A stretch of DNA of 64,000 nt from Citrobacter youngae ATCC 29220. GTDB taxonomy: Bacteria; Pseudomonadota; Gammaproteobacteria; Enterobacterales; Enterobacteriaceae. Made by a program: the position numbers and the translations under genes. The stretch spans positions 558,305 to 622,304 of the forward strand of contig NZ_GG730299.1 in the NCBI RefSeq assembly GCF_000155975.1, given 5' to 3'. The notes below the pieces were generated by a model. It saw only the letters and a list, made by a program, of their open reading frames with translations, did not search any database and had not been told where the DNA came from. Shown piece by piece: positions 1 through 10,344 of this stretch. Numbering within the stretch: position 1 is the first letter of the stretch; every line of letters starts with the position of its first letter.

Positions 1-2965
1 TTGTTTTTAGCACGTTAGCCGGAACGGTCAGATGCAGCAGCCGTGGCGGTAACGGGCTGCCTTGCAGTTGCTCCAGCAGTTGGTCAACAAGTTCTGTATT
101 CAGCAGTCCGGCGGCGGAAAGGGGCAGAGCAATGCTGAGGCCCTTATTAGCGACGGCCGGAGCAGCACTTTGGAAGAACTCGGTAAATACCCGGCGGTCA
201 AGCGCCTGATTCAGGGTAGGATCGACCAGCCCGGCACGGAAAGCGTGCTCTTCAATAATGCCCCCTTCAGTGGTGCCTAAGCGTAGCGAGAGGAGCCAGA
301 AGCTGAACGTTTCCGGTATCCGCGGGGAGGCCACGCCCCTGGCGATGATTAACATTGGGTTGTGCGTGATGGTGTGTCTTTGTTCATCCAATGACAGTTG
401 GCTTCGCGCCGCATGAGCCTCGCTTTGCTGAGGTTCATAAACGCAGACTCGCCCACGCCCGCTGTTCTTCGCCGCATAACAGGCGATATCCGCCTGAGAC
501 ATGACATCGCTCGCCACATGATTTTTTTCATCAATTAACGTAATTCCCGCACTGGCGCCAATACGGTGCGGGTGGCCTTCCCACATGAAGTGGTAATCGT
601 TGATGGCGTTGATGATGCGACCCGAGATAAAGCGGGCGCTTTCGATATTACAATCCGGCAGCAACAGGCCAAACTCGTCGCCGCCCAGGCGCGCCAGCAT
701 ATCGCTGGAGCGCAACATGCTGAGCATCAGTGAAGATAGTTCGCGCAGCAGGGCATCGCCTGCGGCATGACCGGCGCTATCGTTCACGGCTTTAAAACGA
801 TCCAGATCGATAAAAACCAATACATGACGTTGGTGCGTTTCGTGAACCGTATGCAGCAACTGCTTCAGATGATTTTCAAAGCTGACCCGGTTTGCCAACT
901 GCGTCAGATCGTCATGCGAGGCGCTATAGCTGAGTTGACGCAGCATCTTGCGTGATTCGGTGACATCCTGAATCACCAATACCGAACCAATGCTGCCGCC
1001 ATCAAGGGTGCTGAGGGGCGTTATGCTGTACTGAATATCATAGCTGTTGCCGTTACGACAATGCAGAACCACTTCCTGTTCGATTGCCGTACGCGACATG
1101 TCTGCACTGTAGATATTTTCCATCAGTGGGCCATTATCGCCGAAAGTAATACGCAGTACCGTCAGCAGCGGAATGCCTATCGCGCTTTCCTGCTGCCAGC
1201 CGCTCATTTTTTCAGCCACCGGATTCATAAAGGTCACGTTCATTTCGACATCGATACAAATCACCGCTTCGCCAATCGAATCCAGCGTTATGTGCAGACG
1301 TTCTTTTTCCTGATACAGCGCTTCGTTGAGCTGCTTGACCTCGGTCATATCCATATTGATGCCAAGGAAGCGTTCAACTTCACCCTCTTTATTCAGTACC
1401 CGGTTTGCCAGTGAACGGATATGCCGCACGCCATCTTTTACTGCAATGCGAAACTCGAGCTTAAAGGGAGCCCGGGCGGCCAGCGAATCGCGAATGACAT
1501 TTTCAGCATGTTCACGATCTTCAGGCACAACGCAGTTATACCAGACCTGCCAGCTGGGCTTGATATGCGCAGGGACTTCGTAGAGTTCGAACATACGCTT
1601 ATCCCAACTAATTACGTCTGGCTGCAGTTCCCATTCCCAGATTCCAATTCCCCCGGCTTCATTAGCGAGGGTAATGCGCTCCATCAGTCGTTTGTTAATC
1701 CATTCGGTATGCTTCAGATCGTTAATGTCCTCAACCTGTGCAATAAAGTAGAGTGGGGTATTGTCGCTATGACGTACCAACGAAACGGCCAGCAAGGCCC
1801 AGACGACGTCGCCCGAGCGGGTGTAATAGCGTTTTTCCATGGAGTAGCTGTTGATTTCCCCACGAGTCAGCATATCCAGTTGTTCAAGATCGTTATTAAG
1901 ATCTTCCGGCCAGGTTAATTGCTGGAAGGTCAGTGAGCGTAGCTCCTCCTGGCTGTAGCCCAGAAACTGGCACAACGCTTTATTAGCCTGCAGCCATTGC
2001 CCCTCGGTGCCCACCAACGCCATGCCAATCGCGGAATATTCCATGGCGTTGCGAAAGCGCGATTCGCTTTCAGAGATATGTTTGCGTTCGGCGCGAAACG
2101 CGTACATCACCATCGTCATCATATTGGCTGGCAGCAGGATCATTAAAAACGGCAGCCACGGTATGCTGGTCATCATGTTGGGTCTGGGGGTGTAGAGCAG
2201 CGAAGGGTCGGCGGCCAGCATCAGCGAAACCATCATCACGGTGCTGAGAAAAATTAAAAATGCCTCCATTCGCGGCAGGCGAACAGCGCTCCACATCAGC
2301 AGGACAATCACGCAGGTAAACGGCCATGGAAGATACATCATGGACAGCCAACTGAACGTCAAGGTCACGAGAAGCGTAATCACGGTTTCCAGCAGTAACC
2401 GCGGGTCGCGGTGGCGTAACAGATAGTGTGGCTTAAACAGCAAACCTAACGGCACCAGCGCCAGCGCACCGATGGATTCTGACAGCACCCAAATAAGAAA
2501 TGTATTTAACGAGGTTTCCTTTGGCAGAAATAACCACAGTAATACGCCGCCCAGCAGCGGCGGAACAACGGCGCTGCCAAAGGCCAGGCGCGCCCAGTCG
2601 TTAAGATTTTGTAAGGGGTTGTACCAGGGCAGCAGTTTACGCAATAACATTGCGCCAACGACGGCCTCAATAATGTTGATAGCCGTATAGGTGAAGCTAA
2701 GCGACTGACCGGGAAAGAAGAGTAAAGACGCGCCGATGTTACCGAATGAACAAGCCAGCGCGATTCCCGGCCACATCTTGCCGGCATGACGGTAAAAAGC
2801 CACCATCATGATTGACGTTGGGAACCAAAGCGGTGCCAGCTGCGCACCGAAACGTGACAGTTCCAGCGAGAACAGCGTAAAAATGAAAGCTACCAGACCT
2901 AAACTGGCCATGCGCAGTAGAGGATGAGGTAAGGTAACTAAAACATGTTGGGATTGTTTACTCAT
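1..2965 (-). CDS. dgcE: Diguanylate cyclase DgcE (YegE), C-terminus cut by window edge
   Basis: Inner-membrane enzyme that makes the second messenger cyclic di-GMP from two GTP. The frame reads without a stop from ATG at 2965 to base 1, giving 988 residues; the E. coli protein has about 1100, so the end lies outside the window. The first 300 or so residues are hydrophobic membrane segments (MASE1 type). Next come several PAS-type sensory segments, including the repeated pattern ending in DI/DMT, and then a GGDEF domain whose GGDEF signature is residues 761-765 (bases 671-685). After it comes an EAL-like region with no recognisable EAL motif; the matching place reads IIEEHAFRAGL, so phosphodiesterase activity is unlikely. 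It is divergent from udk. Start chosen by identity with the E. coli N-terminus. Confidence 0.95.
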   Translation of the reverse strand, partial: MSKQSQHVLVTLPHPLLRMASLGLVAFIFTLFSLELSRFGAQLAPLWFPTSIMMVAFYRHAGKMWPGIALACSFGNIGASLLFFPGQSLSFTYTAINIIEAVVGAMLLRKLLPWYNPLQNLNDWARLAFGSAVVPPLLGGVLLWLFLPKETSLNTFLIWVLSESIGALALVPLGLLFKPHYLLRHRDPRLLLETVITLLVTLTFSWLSMMYLPWPFTCVIVLLMWSAVRLPRMEAFLIFLSTVMMVSLMLAADPSLLYTPRPNMMTSIPWLPFLMILLPANMMTMVMYAFRAERKHISESESRFRNAMEYSAIGMALVGTEGQWLQANKALCQFLGYSQEELRSLTFQQLTWPEDLNNDLEQLDMLTRGEINSYSMEKRYYTRSGDVVWALLAVSLVRHSDNTPLYFIAQVEDINDLKHTEWINKRLMERITLANEAGGIGIWEWELQPDVISWDKRMFELYEVPAHIKPSWQVWYNCVVPEDREHAENVIRDSLAARAPFKLEFRIAVKDGVRHIRSLANRVLNKEGEVERFLGINMDMTEVKQLNEALYQEKERLHITLDSIGEAVICIDVEMNVTFMNPVAEKMSGWQQESAIGIPLLTVLRITFGDNGPLMENIYSADMSRTAIEQEVVLHCRNGNSYDIQYSITPLSTLDGGSIGSVLVIQDVTESRKMLRQLSYSASHDDLTQLANRVSFENHLKQLLHTVHETHQRHVLVFIDLDRFKAVNDSAGHAAGDALLRELSSLMLSMLRSSDMLARLGGDEFGLLLPDCNIESARFISGRIINAINDYHFMWEGHPHRIGASAGITLIDEKNHVASDVMSQADIACYAAKNSGRGRVCVYEPQQSEAHAARSQLSLDEQRHTITHNPMLIIARGVASPRIPETFSFWLLSLRLGTTEGGIIEEHAFRAGLVDPTLNQALDRRVFTEFFQSAAPAVANKGLSIALPLSAAGLLNTELVDQLLEQLQGSPLPPRLLHLTVPANVLKT

Positions 2966-3180
2966 TACCACTCTACCCAAATAGCCGATGTCGTCCGGGA
3001 GATATGCGGATACATCATGTTTAATCTGCGATTATGCTAGTACAAACAATTTATACGCCAGCTGCTCATAAATTAACACTCTCAAGCTATTAATTCCTAA
3101 GGCAGGTAGATAAATTTAGCACCTGCTTGAAAACCGATCATTTTAATTTGCGACAAGGAAAGCATTGGTGCAGCCTGGAC

Positions 3181-3209
3181 TGGCATCGAGCCGCTGAAAT
3201 CCCTATAAT
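3181..3209 (+). promoter_or_regulatory. Candidate udk promoter in the dgcE-udk divergent gap
   Basis: The 307-base gap 2966-3272 separates the divergent genes dgcE and udk. A perfect TATAAT is at 3204-3209, with a poor -35 candidate (TGGCAT) 17 bases upstream at 3181-3186. The -10 is followed by a GC-rich stretch before the udk start at 3273. I see nothing else firm in the gap; the dgcE-proximal half is AT-rich and probably carries the dgcE promoter. Confidence 0.45.
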
Positions 3210-3272
3210 TGCCGCGTTTGGCGTTTCGACGCCGCCCTTCCTTACATCCAGGTTAATCAGGTCGCTAAATTT

Positions 3273-3914
3273 ATGACTGATCAGTCCCATCAGTGCGTCA
3301 TTATCGGCATCGCCGGCGCATCGGCTTCCGGCAAGAGTCTTATTGCCAGCACGCTTTACCGCGAATTACGTGAACAAGTCGGTGACGAACATATTGGCGT
3401 TATTCCCGAAGACAGCTATTACAAAGATCAAAGCCATCTGTCGATGGAAGAACGTGTAAAAACCAACTACGACCATCCGAACGCGATGGATCACAGCCTG
3501 CTGTTTCAACATTTGCAAACGCTTAAACGCGGCTGTGCGATTGAACTGCCCGTTTACAGCTATGTTGAGCATACGCGCACGCAAGACACTATTCATATCG
3601 AACCAAAGAAAGTGATTATTCTGGAAGGCATTCTGCTGCTGACAGACGCGCGTTTGCGTGACGAGATGAACTTCTCTATTTTTGTTGATACTCCGCTGGA
3701 TATTTGCCTGATGCGCCGTATTAAACGAGATGTGAACGAACGCGGTCGCTCTATGGATTCGGTGATGGCGCAATACCAAAAAACCGTACGTCCAATGTTC
3801 CTGCAATTTATTGAGCCTTCAAAACAATACGCCGACATCATTGTGCCGCGCGGGGGTAAAAACCGCATCGCCATCGATATTCTGAAGGCTAAAATCAGTC
3901 AGTTCTTTGAATAA
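3273..3914 (+). CDS. udk: Uridine kinase
   Basis: Cytoplasmic pyrimidine salvage enzyme that phosphorylates uridine or cytidine to UMP or CMP with a nucleoside triphosphate. The 213 residues are full length for the family. A Walker A loop GASASGKS sits at residues 15-22, followed by the uridine-binding segment with EDSYYKDQ and the NYDHPNA motif near residue 65. The protein is nearly identical to the enterobacterial Udk. The next gene, dcd, also acts in pyrimidine nucleotide metabolism and follows after 91 bases in the same direction, an arrangement conserved in E. coli. Confidence 0.97.
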   Translation: MTDQSHQCVIIGIAGASASGKSLIASTLYRELREQVGDEHIGVIPEDSYYKDQSHLSMEERVKTNYDHPNAMDHSLLFQHLQTLKRGCAIELPVYSYVEHTRTQDTIHIEPKKVIILEGILLLTDARLRDEMNFSIFVDTPLDICLMRRIKRDVNERGRSMDSVMAQYQKTVRPMFLQFIEPSKQYADIIVPRGGKNRIAIDILKAKISQFFE

Positions 3915-3954
3915 GTTCAGCGAATTGTGTACCGTTCAGTGATAACCTGGTTCA

Positions 3955-3979
3955 CCCTTAACGCGCCTGGCATTAAGGG
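3955..3979 (+). repeat. Inverted repeat between udk and dcd
   Basis: Seven-base arms CCCTTAA (3955-3961) and TTAAGGG (3973-3979) around an 11-base loop. No T-run follows, so this is not a convincing intrinsic terminator; it may be a processing or pausing hairpin in a udk-dcd transcript. Confidence 0.35.
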
Positions 3980-4005
3980 GTTGAAGCACGAAAGGAGAAA
4001 GTGCC

Positions 4006-4587
4006 ATGCGTTTATGTGACCGAGATATTGAAGCCTGGTTGGATGAAGGTCGCCTGTCGATCAATCCACGCCCTCCTGTCGAGCGAATCAATGGCGCCAC
4101 GGTAGATGTGCGTCTTGGTAACAAATTTCGTACGTTCCGCGGTCATACGGCGGCGTATATCGATTTGAGTGGACCGAAAGATGAAGTCAGCGCCGCGCTG
4201 GATCGCGTGATGAGCGATGAAATCGTCCTCAAGGATGGCGAGGCATTTTTCCTGCATCCGGGAGAGCTTGCGCTGGCGGTGACGTTCGAATCCGTGACGT
4301 TGCCTTCCGATCTCGTCGGTTGGTTAGATGGACGTTCTTCTTTAGCTCGTCTGGGACTGATGGTACACGTTACCGCGCACCGTATCGATCCGGGCTGGTC
4401 GGGCTGCATCGTTCTGGAATTTTACAACTCCGGAAAATTACCGCTGGCCCTGCGTCCTGGCATGCCGATTGGCGCGTTAAGTTTCGAACCGCTTTCCGGT
4501 CCCGCTGCGCGACCTTACAACCGTCGTCAGGATGCGAAGTATCGCGATCAGCAGGGCGCCGTTGCCAGCCGAATCGATAAAGACTGA
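4006..4587 (+). CDS. dcd: dCTP deaminase
   Basis: Deaminates dCTP to dUTP, the main source of dUMP for thymidylate synthesis in enteric bacteria; a soluble homotrimer. The 193 residues match the family length. The conserved [10 protein letters not shown] segment (substrate-binding serine and arginine) and the CIVLEFYN segment holding the catalytic glutamate are present. A strong Shine-Dalgarno (GAAAGGAG) precedes the ATG at 4006. asmA starts 25 bases after its stop, so the two are probably cotranscribed, as in E. coli. Confidence 0.97.
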   Translation: MRLCDRDIEAWLDEGRLSINPRPPVERINGATVDVRLGNKFRTFRGHTAAYIDLSGPKDEVSAALDRVMSDEIVLKDGEAFFLHPGELALAVTFESVTLPSDLVGWLDGRSSLARLGLMVHVTAHRIDPGWSGCIVLEFYNSGKLPLALRPGMPIGALSFEPLSGPAARPYNRRQDAKYRDQQGAVASRIDKD

Positions 4588-4612
4588 GTGTTTTCAGTCC
4601 ATTGGGGATAGC

Positions 4613-6466
4613 ATGAGACGATTTCTGACGACGCTGATGATCCTTCTGGTCGTGCTGGTGGCCGGTTTTTCTGCGTTAGTACTGTTGGTGAATCCGAATG
4701 ATTTCCGCGCGTATATGGTCAAGCAGGTTGCCGTGCGTAGCGGATATCAGCTGCAGTTGGATGGTCCTCTGCGTTGGCACGTATGGCCTCAACTGAGTAT
4801 CCTCTCGGGGCGCATGGTGCTAACGGCTGAAGGCGCCAGCGAACCCCTGATTCGTGCCGACAACATGCGGCTCGACGTCGCGTTGTGGCCGTTGTTGAGT
4901 CATCAGCTTAGCGTGAAGCAGGTGATGCTCAAGGGCGCAGTGATTCAACTGACCCCGGAAACGGAGGCGGTGCGTGGCAAAGATGCGCCCGTTGCCCCCA
5001 AAGACAATACGTTGCCCGACCTGGCTGAAGACAGAGGATGGTCATTTGATATCGCCCGTCTGCGCGTAGCGGACAGCGTTCTGGTATTCCAGCATGAAGA
5101 CGACGAGCAGGTCACGGTTCGCGATATTCATCTGGAGATGGAACAGGACAACCAGCACCGCGGTACGTTTGATTTCTCCGGGCGTATGAACCGCGATCAG
5201 CGCGATCTTGCGCTATCGTTTAACGGCACGGTCGATGCCTCCGACTACCCGCATAATTTGTCCGCTAACATTGAGCAGCTAAGCTGGCAACTGCAGGGGG
5301 CCGATCTGCCGCCGCAGGGCATTAAGGGCCAGGGACAACTTCAGGCGCAGTGGCTGGAAGAGAAAAAACAGCTCGCGTTTAGCCAGATTCATTTGACCGC
5401 TAACGACAGCTCTCTCGCCGGGCAGGCCAGGGTGTCGCTGTTAGATAAACCAGAATGGGTCGCCGACCTGAAATTTGGCCAGCTCAATCTGGACAATCTG
5501 ATTGTGCAACGAGACGCCGCGGCGGCGGCAAACGGTCAGGATCAGCAAGGCCAGAGTCAGTCACCGCTGGCGCGTCCCGTCATTGCTTCGCAGGTTGATG
5601 CCGTCTCTTACCAGGGGCTCAAAGGATTTTCGGCAGACATCGCGTTACAGGCTGACAAGGTGCTGTGGCGGAAAATGCCGTTTGACAATGTCTCGGCCAA
5701 AATAGAAAACCAGTTCGGCTTACTCAACGTCGCGCAGTTAGAAGGAAAAAGTAACGGGGGACGTATTTCGCTTCCCGGTACGTTGGACGCCAGAAAAGGC
5801 GAGCCGCGAGCGGTCTTTCATCCGCGCCTGGAAGGCGTAGAAATTGGTTCGATCCTGAAAGCCTTCGACTACCCAATCGCACTGACCGGCAAACTGTCGC
5901 TGGCGGGTGATTTCTCTGGCTCAGATATTGATGCCCAGGCATTTCGCCATAGCTGGCAAGGGCAAGCCCATGTTGAAATGAGCGATACGCGAATGGAAGG
6001 GATGAACTTCCAGCAGATGATACAGCAGGCGGTGGAACGCAGCGGCGGTGATGTTAAATCACAGCAAAACCTGGATAACGTGACCCGTCTGGATCGCTTT
6101 GTTACCGATATGACGCTGGATAACGGCGAGGTTACGCTGGATAACATGGCTGGTGAGTCTGCGATGCTTGCGCTGACCGGCAAGGGCACGCTGGATCTGG
6201 TGAAGCAGAATTGCGATACGTTGTTTAACATCCGCGTACTGGGCGGCTGGGATGGCGAAAGTAAGCTGATTAACTTCCTGAAGGCGACCCCGGTTCCTCT
6301 TAGGGTCTATGGTCAGTGGCAGGCGCTGAATTACAGTCTGCAGGTCGATCAGCTTCTGCGTAAGCATTTGCAGGATGAAGCGAAACGTCGTCTGAACGAT
6401 TGGGCCGATCGCAATAAAGACTCCCGCAACGGTAAAGATGTTAAAAAGTTGCTGGATAAACTCTGA
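4613..6466 (+). CDS. asmA: AsmA-family envelope biogenesis protein
   Basis: AsmA is an inner-membrane-anchored periplasmic protein that influences outer-membrane protein assembly and lipopolysaccharide content. AsmA-like proteins are now viewed as bridge-like lipid carriers between the membranes. Start set at 4613 (MRRFLTTLMILLVVL), giving 617 residues as in E. coli; a longer reading from 4532 would run into dcd and adds nothing family-like. One N-terminal transmembrane segment covers roughly residues 5-27, followed by the AsmA N-terminal domain (LVNPNDFRAYMV) and a long beta-rich body ending in the AsmA C-terminal domain with the pattern GMNFQQMI. It lies downstream of dcd. Confidence 0.94.
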   Translation: MRRFLTTLMILLVVLVAGFSALVLLVNPNDFRAYMVKQVAVRSGYQLQLDGPLRWHVWPQLSILSGRMVLTAEGASEPLIRADNMRLDVALWPLLSHQLSVKQVMLKGAVIQLTPETEAVRGKDAPVAPKDNTLPDLAEDRGWSFDIARLRVADSVLVFQHEDDEQVTVRDIHLEMEQDNQHRGTFDFSGRMNRDQRDLALSFNGTVDASDYPHNLSANIEQLSWQLQGADLPPQGIKGQGQLQAQWLEEKKQLAFSQIHLTANDSSLAGQARVSLLDKPEWVADLKFGQLNLDNLIVQRDAAAAANGQDQQGQSQSPLARPVIASQVDAVSYQGLKGFSADIALQADKVLWRKMPFDNVSAKIENQFGLLNVAQLEGKSNGGRISLPGTLDARKGEPRAVFHPRLEGVEIGSILKAFDYPIALTGKLSLAGDFSGSDIDAQAFRHSWQGQAHVEMSDTRMEGMNFQQMIQQAVERSGGDVKSQQNLDNVTRLDRFVTDMTLDNGEVTLDNMAGESAMLALTGKGTLDLVKQNCDTLFNIRVLGGWDGESKLINFLKATPVPLRVYGQWQALNYSLQVDQLLRKHLQDEAKRRLNDWADRNKDSRNGKDVKKLLDKL

Positions 6467-6474
6467 TTCATATT

Positions 6475-6503
6475 GCCGGATGGCGGTTAATACGCCATCC
6501 GGC
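6475..6503. repeat. REP-type palindrome between asmA and yegH
   Basis: Perfect arms GCCGGATGGCG (6475-6485) and CGCCATCCGGC (6493-6503) separated by seven bases: a classic repetitive extragenic palindrome core, located between the converging genes asmA and yegH. It probably stabilises or ends messages from both sides. Confidence 0.85.
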
Positions 6504-6510
6504 TCGTGAT

Positions 6511-8094
6511 TTACACCTCGTAATCCATCTCTTCTTCAGCGTGTAGCGGTATCAGCTGGACCTTTTGCACACGGTGGTTTTCCACCTGCAGGGTTTTTAG
6601 CCGATAGTCACCAACCTGAACTTCTTCCCCGGTTTTCGGGATGCGTTGCAGATATTCCATCAATAGCCCGGCAATGGTGTGATATTCACGCTTATCATCT
6701 AACGGAATAGGGACGTACTGCACCAGATCTTCCAGCGGCATGTGGCCGTTAGCCGTCCATGAACCATCGGCATTTTTCTGGATATCATGGCGGGCATCAA
6801 TCTCCTCTACCTCATTGGGCAGATTACCGGCAATGGTTTCCATTACGTCACTGAGCGTCACGATCCCTTCGACAGAACCAAATTCATCAGCAATAAAAGC
6901 GAAGTGCGTGCGGGCATTACGGAACTGCTCCAGCGCCGGAAGCAGCGGCAGGGTTTCCGGGAACACCAGCGGCTGACGAATCAGGGCGCGCAGGTCGAGC
7001 GCCTCACCGCGCAGGGACTGCTGCAGCAGATCGATGACATGCACTACGCCCAGCAGCTCTTCCTGCTCGTCTTCGCCGGTGACAACCAGACGCGTATGCT
7101 GATTTTTTTCCAGTAACGCACGGATTTCTGCTTCCGGCGCGTTGAGATCGACGTGTTCAATGTCGTGGCGTGAAGTCATGATGCTGCTGACGGTACGCTG
7201 ATTAAGGTTCAGCACGCGTTCAATCATCCGCCGTTCCTGGGGCGCAAAAATCTGACCTTCATGATGATCCGCCAGCATAGCCGCGGTTTCGGCGTCCAGT
7301 TCGGCATCTTCTTTTTGCCCGCTCAGCAGCCGCATTACAGCCTCGGCGGTGCGCTGGCGCAGGGTATGGTTGGCTGACAGGAAGCGACGACGGTTAAAGA
7401 TGGCCAACTGGTTCAAGGCTTCGATCATGACCGAGAAGCCGATGGCGGCGTACAGATAACCTTTCGGGATATGGAAACCGAACCCTTCGGCGACCAGGCT
7501 GAAACCAATCATCAGCAGGAAGCTCAGGCACAGAATGACGATGGTTGGGTGGCTGTTGACAAAGCGAGTCAACGACTTGCTGGCGAGCATCATCAGGCTG
7601 ATGGCGATAATCACCGCCGCCATCATCACCGCCAGGTGATCGACCATCCCGACGGCTGTGATGACGGAGTCCAGAGAGAAGATAGCGTCCAGCACCACAA
7701 TTTGCGCGACCACTCCCCAGAATTTCGCGCCTTTACGCTGGGTGGGATTTTCGCTGTCTTTACCTTCCAGTCGTTCGTTTAGCTCCATTGTGGCTTTAAA
7801 CAACAGGAAGAAACCGCCGAACAGCATGATCAGATCGCGCGCGCTGAAGCTAAGCCCGCGAATGCTGAACAATGGCGTTGTCAGCGTCACCAGCCAGGAT
7901 ATTGATGCCAGCAGCAGCAGTCGCATAACCATCGCCAGCAGGAGCCCGGTAATACGTGCTTTATCCCGCTGGGCTGGAGGCAGTTTCTCCGCGAGGATGG
8001 CAATAAAAACAAGATTATCAATGCCAAGAACAAGTTCGATCACGATTAGCGTGACGAGTCCGGCCCAGATTGACGGATCGGCAATCCATTCCAT
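6511..8094 (-). CDS. yegH: YegH, TerC/CBS/transporter-associated-domain membrane protein
   Basis: Inner-membrane protein of unproven function. The N-terminal half is a TerC-type transmembrane domain of about seven helices (starting [12 protein letters not shown], with the acidic motif GIDNLVF). It is followed by a pair of CBS domains (from about residue 300) and a C-terminal CorC/HlyC transporter-associated domain. I place the start at 8094, giving 527 residues as in E. coli. A start six codons upstream at 8112 is possible, and neither has a clear Shine-Dalgarno. The TerC and CorC parts hint at metal-ion handling, but that is family inference only. It is transcribed away from wza. Confidence 0.9.
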   Translation of the reverse strand: MEWIADPSIWAGLVTLIVIELVLGIDNLVFIAILAEKLPPAQRDKARITGLLLAMVMRLLLLASISWLVTLTTPLFSIRGLSFSARDLIMLFGGFFLLFKATMELNERLEGKDSENPTQRKGAKFWGVVAQIVVLDAIFSLDSVITAVGMVDHLAVMMAAVIIAISLMMLASKSLTRFVNSHPTIVILCLSFLLMIGFSLVAEGFGFHIPKGYLYAAIGFSVMIEALNQLAIFNRRRFLSANHTLRQRTAEAVMRLLSGQKEDAELDAETAAMLADHHEGQIFAPQERRMIERVLNLNQRTVSSIMTSRHDIEHVDLNAPEAEIRALLEKNQHTRLVVTGEDEQEELLGVVHVIDLLQQSLRGEALDLRALIRQPLVFPETLPLLPALEQFRNARTHFAFIADEFGSVEGIVTLSDVMETIAGNLPNEVEEIDARHDIQKNADGSWTANGHMPLEDLVQYVPIPLDDKREYHTIAGLLMEYLQRIPKTGEEVQVGDYRLKTLQVENHRVQKVQLIPLHAEEEMDYEV

Positions 8095-8311
8095 AGTAAA
8101 TGCTATACCCATAGTTGTATGACAATTGTCACAATTCGATCATGGGTAAAACTGGCGGAAAATGCAATGCCGGGAAGGGATTTCTCTGCCGGTTATATCA
8201 GGATGCCGACGATATAATAGCCGTAATGTCACTACAGGAAATAATCTTCTTGCGCCAATTATAATTAGGAAATATCGCAGGTGGGGTATTTATTTAGCCA
8301 TATTGTCAATA

Positions 8312-8325
8312 TCAATAAAATCCTA
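8312..8325 (+). promoter_or_regulatory. Possible RcsAB box for the wza promoter
   Basis: TCAATAAAATCCTA agrees at 9 of 14 positions with the RcsAB consensus TAAGAATATTCCTA, including the whole TCCTA end. The Rcs phosphorelay (RcsA-RcsB) is the known activator of colanic acid genes in enterics, so a box is expected in this gap. An equally good match lies on the other strand around 8268-8281, so the assignment is tentative. Confidence 0.35.
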
Positions 8326-8532
8326 AAAATATACAAATTTAACGCTTAATATTAATCTTAAAAGCAGGCTGCCAGCGGCTTGTTATCTTGCCTGATATTC
8401 GCTTAGCTGCAACAATTCTTCCGGTAATAATCAAAAGATAAATATTTCCTCATCAACCCGCCGCGCTATTCCTGATGCGCTGCCGCTATGAATATGATGA
8501 AAATAAAGGAGAAGATAAAAAATTAAATTAAT

Positions 8533-8572
8533 CAGCGCATTGGTAGCTAATGAAGCCAGGGGCGGTAGCGTG
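8533..8572 (+). promoter_or_regulatory. JUMPstart with ops element, colanic acid operon leader
   Basis: Closely matches the 39-base JUMPstart consensus and ends in the exact ops sequence GGCGGTAGCGTG (8561-8572). When transcribed, ops pauses RNA polymerase and recruits the antiterminator RfaH, allowing read-through of long surface-polysaccharide operons. It lies 177 bases before wza, so it is in the leader of the 22-kb wza-wcaM operon. Confidence 0.93.
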
Positions 8573-8749
8573 TCTGGTCGCCTGAAACAAGCCTAAATTA
8601 TTCTGTCAAGAGACCGCAGATGAATTCAATTTTTTTAGGACTGATGCCAGTTAAATTCTTTTTCAATTAACGGCAAGGTAAATGCTTACAGGCGAAATCG
8701 CTATTTAGAACGCACGTGATAATTACTCTGCCAAAGTGATAAATAATCA

Positions 8750-9889
8750 ATGATGAAATCCAAACTTAAATTGATACCCGTGCTGGTATCGGTAATCTTG
8801 ATAAACGGTTGTACCGTGCTTCCGGGCAGCAATATGTCTTCGATGGGCAAAGATGTGATTAAACAGCAGGACGCTGACTTTGATATCGATCGCATGGTGA
8901 ATGTTTATCCACTCACCCCACGACTGGTCGAGCAATTACGTCCCCGACCGAATGTTGCGCAGCCTAACATGTCCCTGGAACAGGAGATTGCAGGGTATCA
9001 GTATCGGGTCGGTCCGGGCGATGTCCTGAATGTGACCGTCTGGGATCATCCTGAACTCACTACCCCGGCCGGGCAGTATCGTAGTTCAAGCGATACCGGC
9101 AACTGGGTGCAGCCTGATGGCACCATGTTTTACCCCTACATAGGCAAAGTCAGCGTGGTGGGAAAAACGTTGGCAGAAATTCGTAGTGATATTACCGGGC
9201 GCTTAGCGAAGTACATTGCTGACCCGCAGGTGGACGTTAATATTGCCGCTTTCCGCTCGCAGAAGGCTTATGTCTCCGGGCAGGTGAACAAATCTGGCCA
9301 GCAGGCCATCACCAACGTACCGCTTACCATTCTTGATGCCATCAACGCCGCAGGCGGTCTCACCGAGGCGGCTGACTGGCGCAATGTTGTCCTGACTCAT
9401 AAAGGGCAGGAGCAACGTATTTCACTGCAAGCGCTGATGCAAAATGGCGACCTGAGCCAGAACCGTCTGCTCTATCCTGGCGATATTCTGTTTGTTCCGC
9501 GTAATGACGATCTGAAAGTCTTCGTGATGGGGGAAGTGAAAAAGCAAAGCACCCTCAAAATGGACTTCAGCGGCATGACGCTCACCGAAGCGCTCGGCAA
9601 TGCGGAAGGTATCGATCTGACCACCTCCAACGCCAGCGGCATTTTCGTTATTCGTCCGTTGAAAGGCGAGAGCGGGCACAACGGGAAGATCGCCAATATC
9701 TACCAGCTTGATATGTCCGATGCGACTTCGCTGGTGATGGCGACATCATTCCGACTCCAGCCTTACGATGTGGTGTATGTCACCACCGCGCCGGTTGCCC
9801 GCTGGAACCGTTTGATCAATCAGTTGCTGCCGACCATTAGCGGTGTTCGCTATATGACGGACACGGCCAGCGACATTCACAACTGGTAA
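8750..9889 (+). CDS. wza: Colanic acid outer-membrane export lipoprotein Wza
   Basis: Octameric outer-membrane channel through which colanic acid leaves the cell. The 379 residues equal the E. coli length. A lipoprotein signal peptide ends in the lipobox LING-Cys21. The body carries the polysaccharide export motif ([19 protein letters not shown] near residue 90) and two SLBB-type ligand-binding segments. The C-terminal amphipathic helix (about residues 345-375, ending DTASDIHNW) forms the alpha-helical barrel. It is the first gene of the operon, with wzb five bases downstream. Confidence 0.98.
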   Translation: MMKSKLKLIPVLVSVILINGCTVLPGSNMSSMGKDVIKQQDADFDIDRMVNVYPLTPRLVEQLRPRPNVAQPNMSLEQEIAGYQYRVGPGDVLNVTVWDHPELTTPAGQYRSSSDTGNWVQPDGTMFYPYIGKVSVVGKTLAEIRSDITGRLAKYIADPQVDVNIAAFRSQKAYVSGQVNKSGQQAITNVPLTILDAINAAGGLTEAADWRNVVLTHKGQEQRISLQALMQNGDLSQNRLLYPGDILFVPRNDDLKVFVMGEVKKQSTLKMDFSGMTLTEALGNAEGIDLTTSNASGIFVIRPLKGESGHNGKIANIYQLDMSDATSLVMATSFRLQPYDVVYVTTAPVARWNRLINQLLPTISGVRYMTDTASDIHNW

Positions 9890-9894
9890 TCGTC

Positions 9895-10344
9895 ATGTTT
9901 AACAAAATATTGGTTGTCTGTGTGGGGAACATTTGCCGTTCCCCGACGGCAGAACGCTTGTTAAGGAAATTTCACCCGGCGTTGACGGTTTCTTCTGCGG
10001 GTCTTGGCGCGTTGGTGGGTAAAGGCGCGGATCCCTGTGCCATCAGCGTAGCGCAGGCGCATAGCCTGTCGCTGGAAAATCATTGTGCCCGGCAGATCTC
10101 GGGACGCATGTGCCGGGAGTATGACCTGATCCTGACCATGGAAAAACGCCATATTTCAGCCCTGTGCGAAATGGTGCCGGAGATGCGCGGCAAAGTGATG
10201 CTCTTTGGCCATTGGGATAACGAGCGCGAAATACCCGACCCGTACCGTAAAAGTCGGGATGCGTTTGACGCGGTGTACGCATTACTTGAACGGTCTGCCC
10301 GCCAATGGGCTCAGGCATTGAACGCGGAGCAGGAAAAGCAATGA
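9895..10344 (+). CDS. wzb: Low-molecular-weight protein tyrosine phosphatase Wzb
   Basis: Cytoplasmic phosphatase that removes phosphate from the tyrosine cluster of the Wzc kinase, keeping the colanic acid assembly cycle going. The phosphatase loop CX5R is Cys9-VGNIC-Arg15, followed by SPTAE; the catalytic aspartate lies in the DPYRKSRDAF segment. The 149 residues are normal length. Its stop codon overlaps the wzc start by four bases (ATGA), so the two are translationally coupled. Confidence 0.97.
   Translation: MFNKILVVCVGNICRSPTAERLLRKFHPALTVSSAGLGALVGKGADPCAISVAQAHSLSLENHCARQISGRMCREYDLILTMEKRHISALCEMVPEMRGKVMLFGHWDNEREIPDPYRKSRDAFDAVYALLERSARQWAQALNAEQEKQ

Larger units (their letters stand above)
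8095..8749. other. Long regulatory gap upstream of the colanic acid operon
   Basis: About 655 bases with no credible gene between the divergent yegH and wza. It holds the yegH 5' region, a very AT-rich core (about 8260-8370) that should contain the wza promoter, and the JUMPstart/ops element at 8533-8572. The distance implies an untranslated leader of several hundred bases ahead of wza. Confidence 0.8.

Noticed and set aside
4532-4612. Upstream in-frame start for asmA
   Set aside because: It would run into dcd and add 27 residues before the conserved membrane anchor; 4613 gives the family length.
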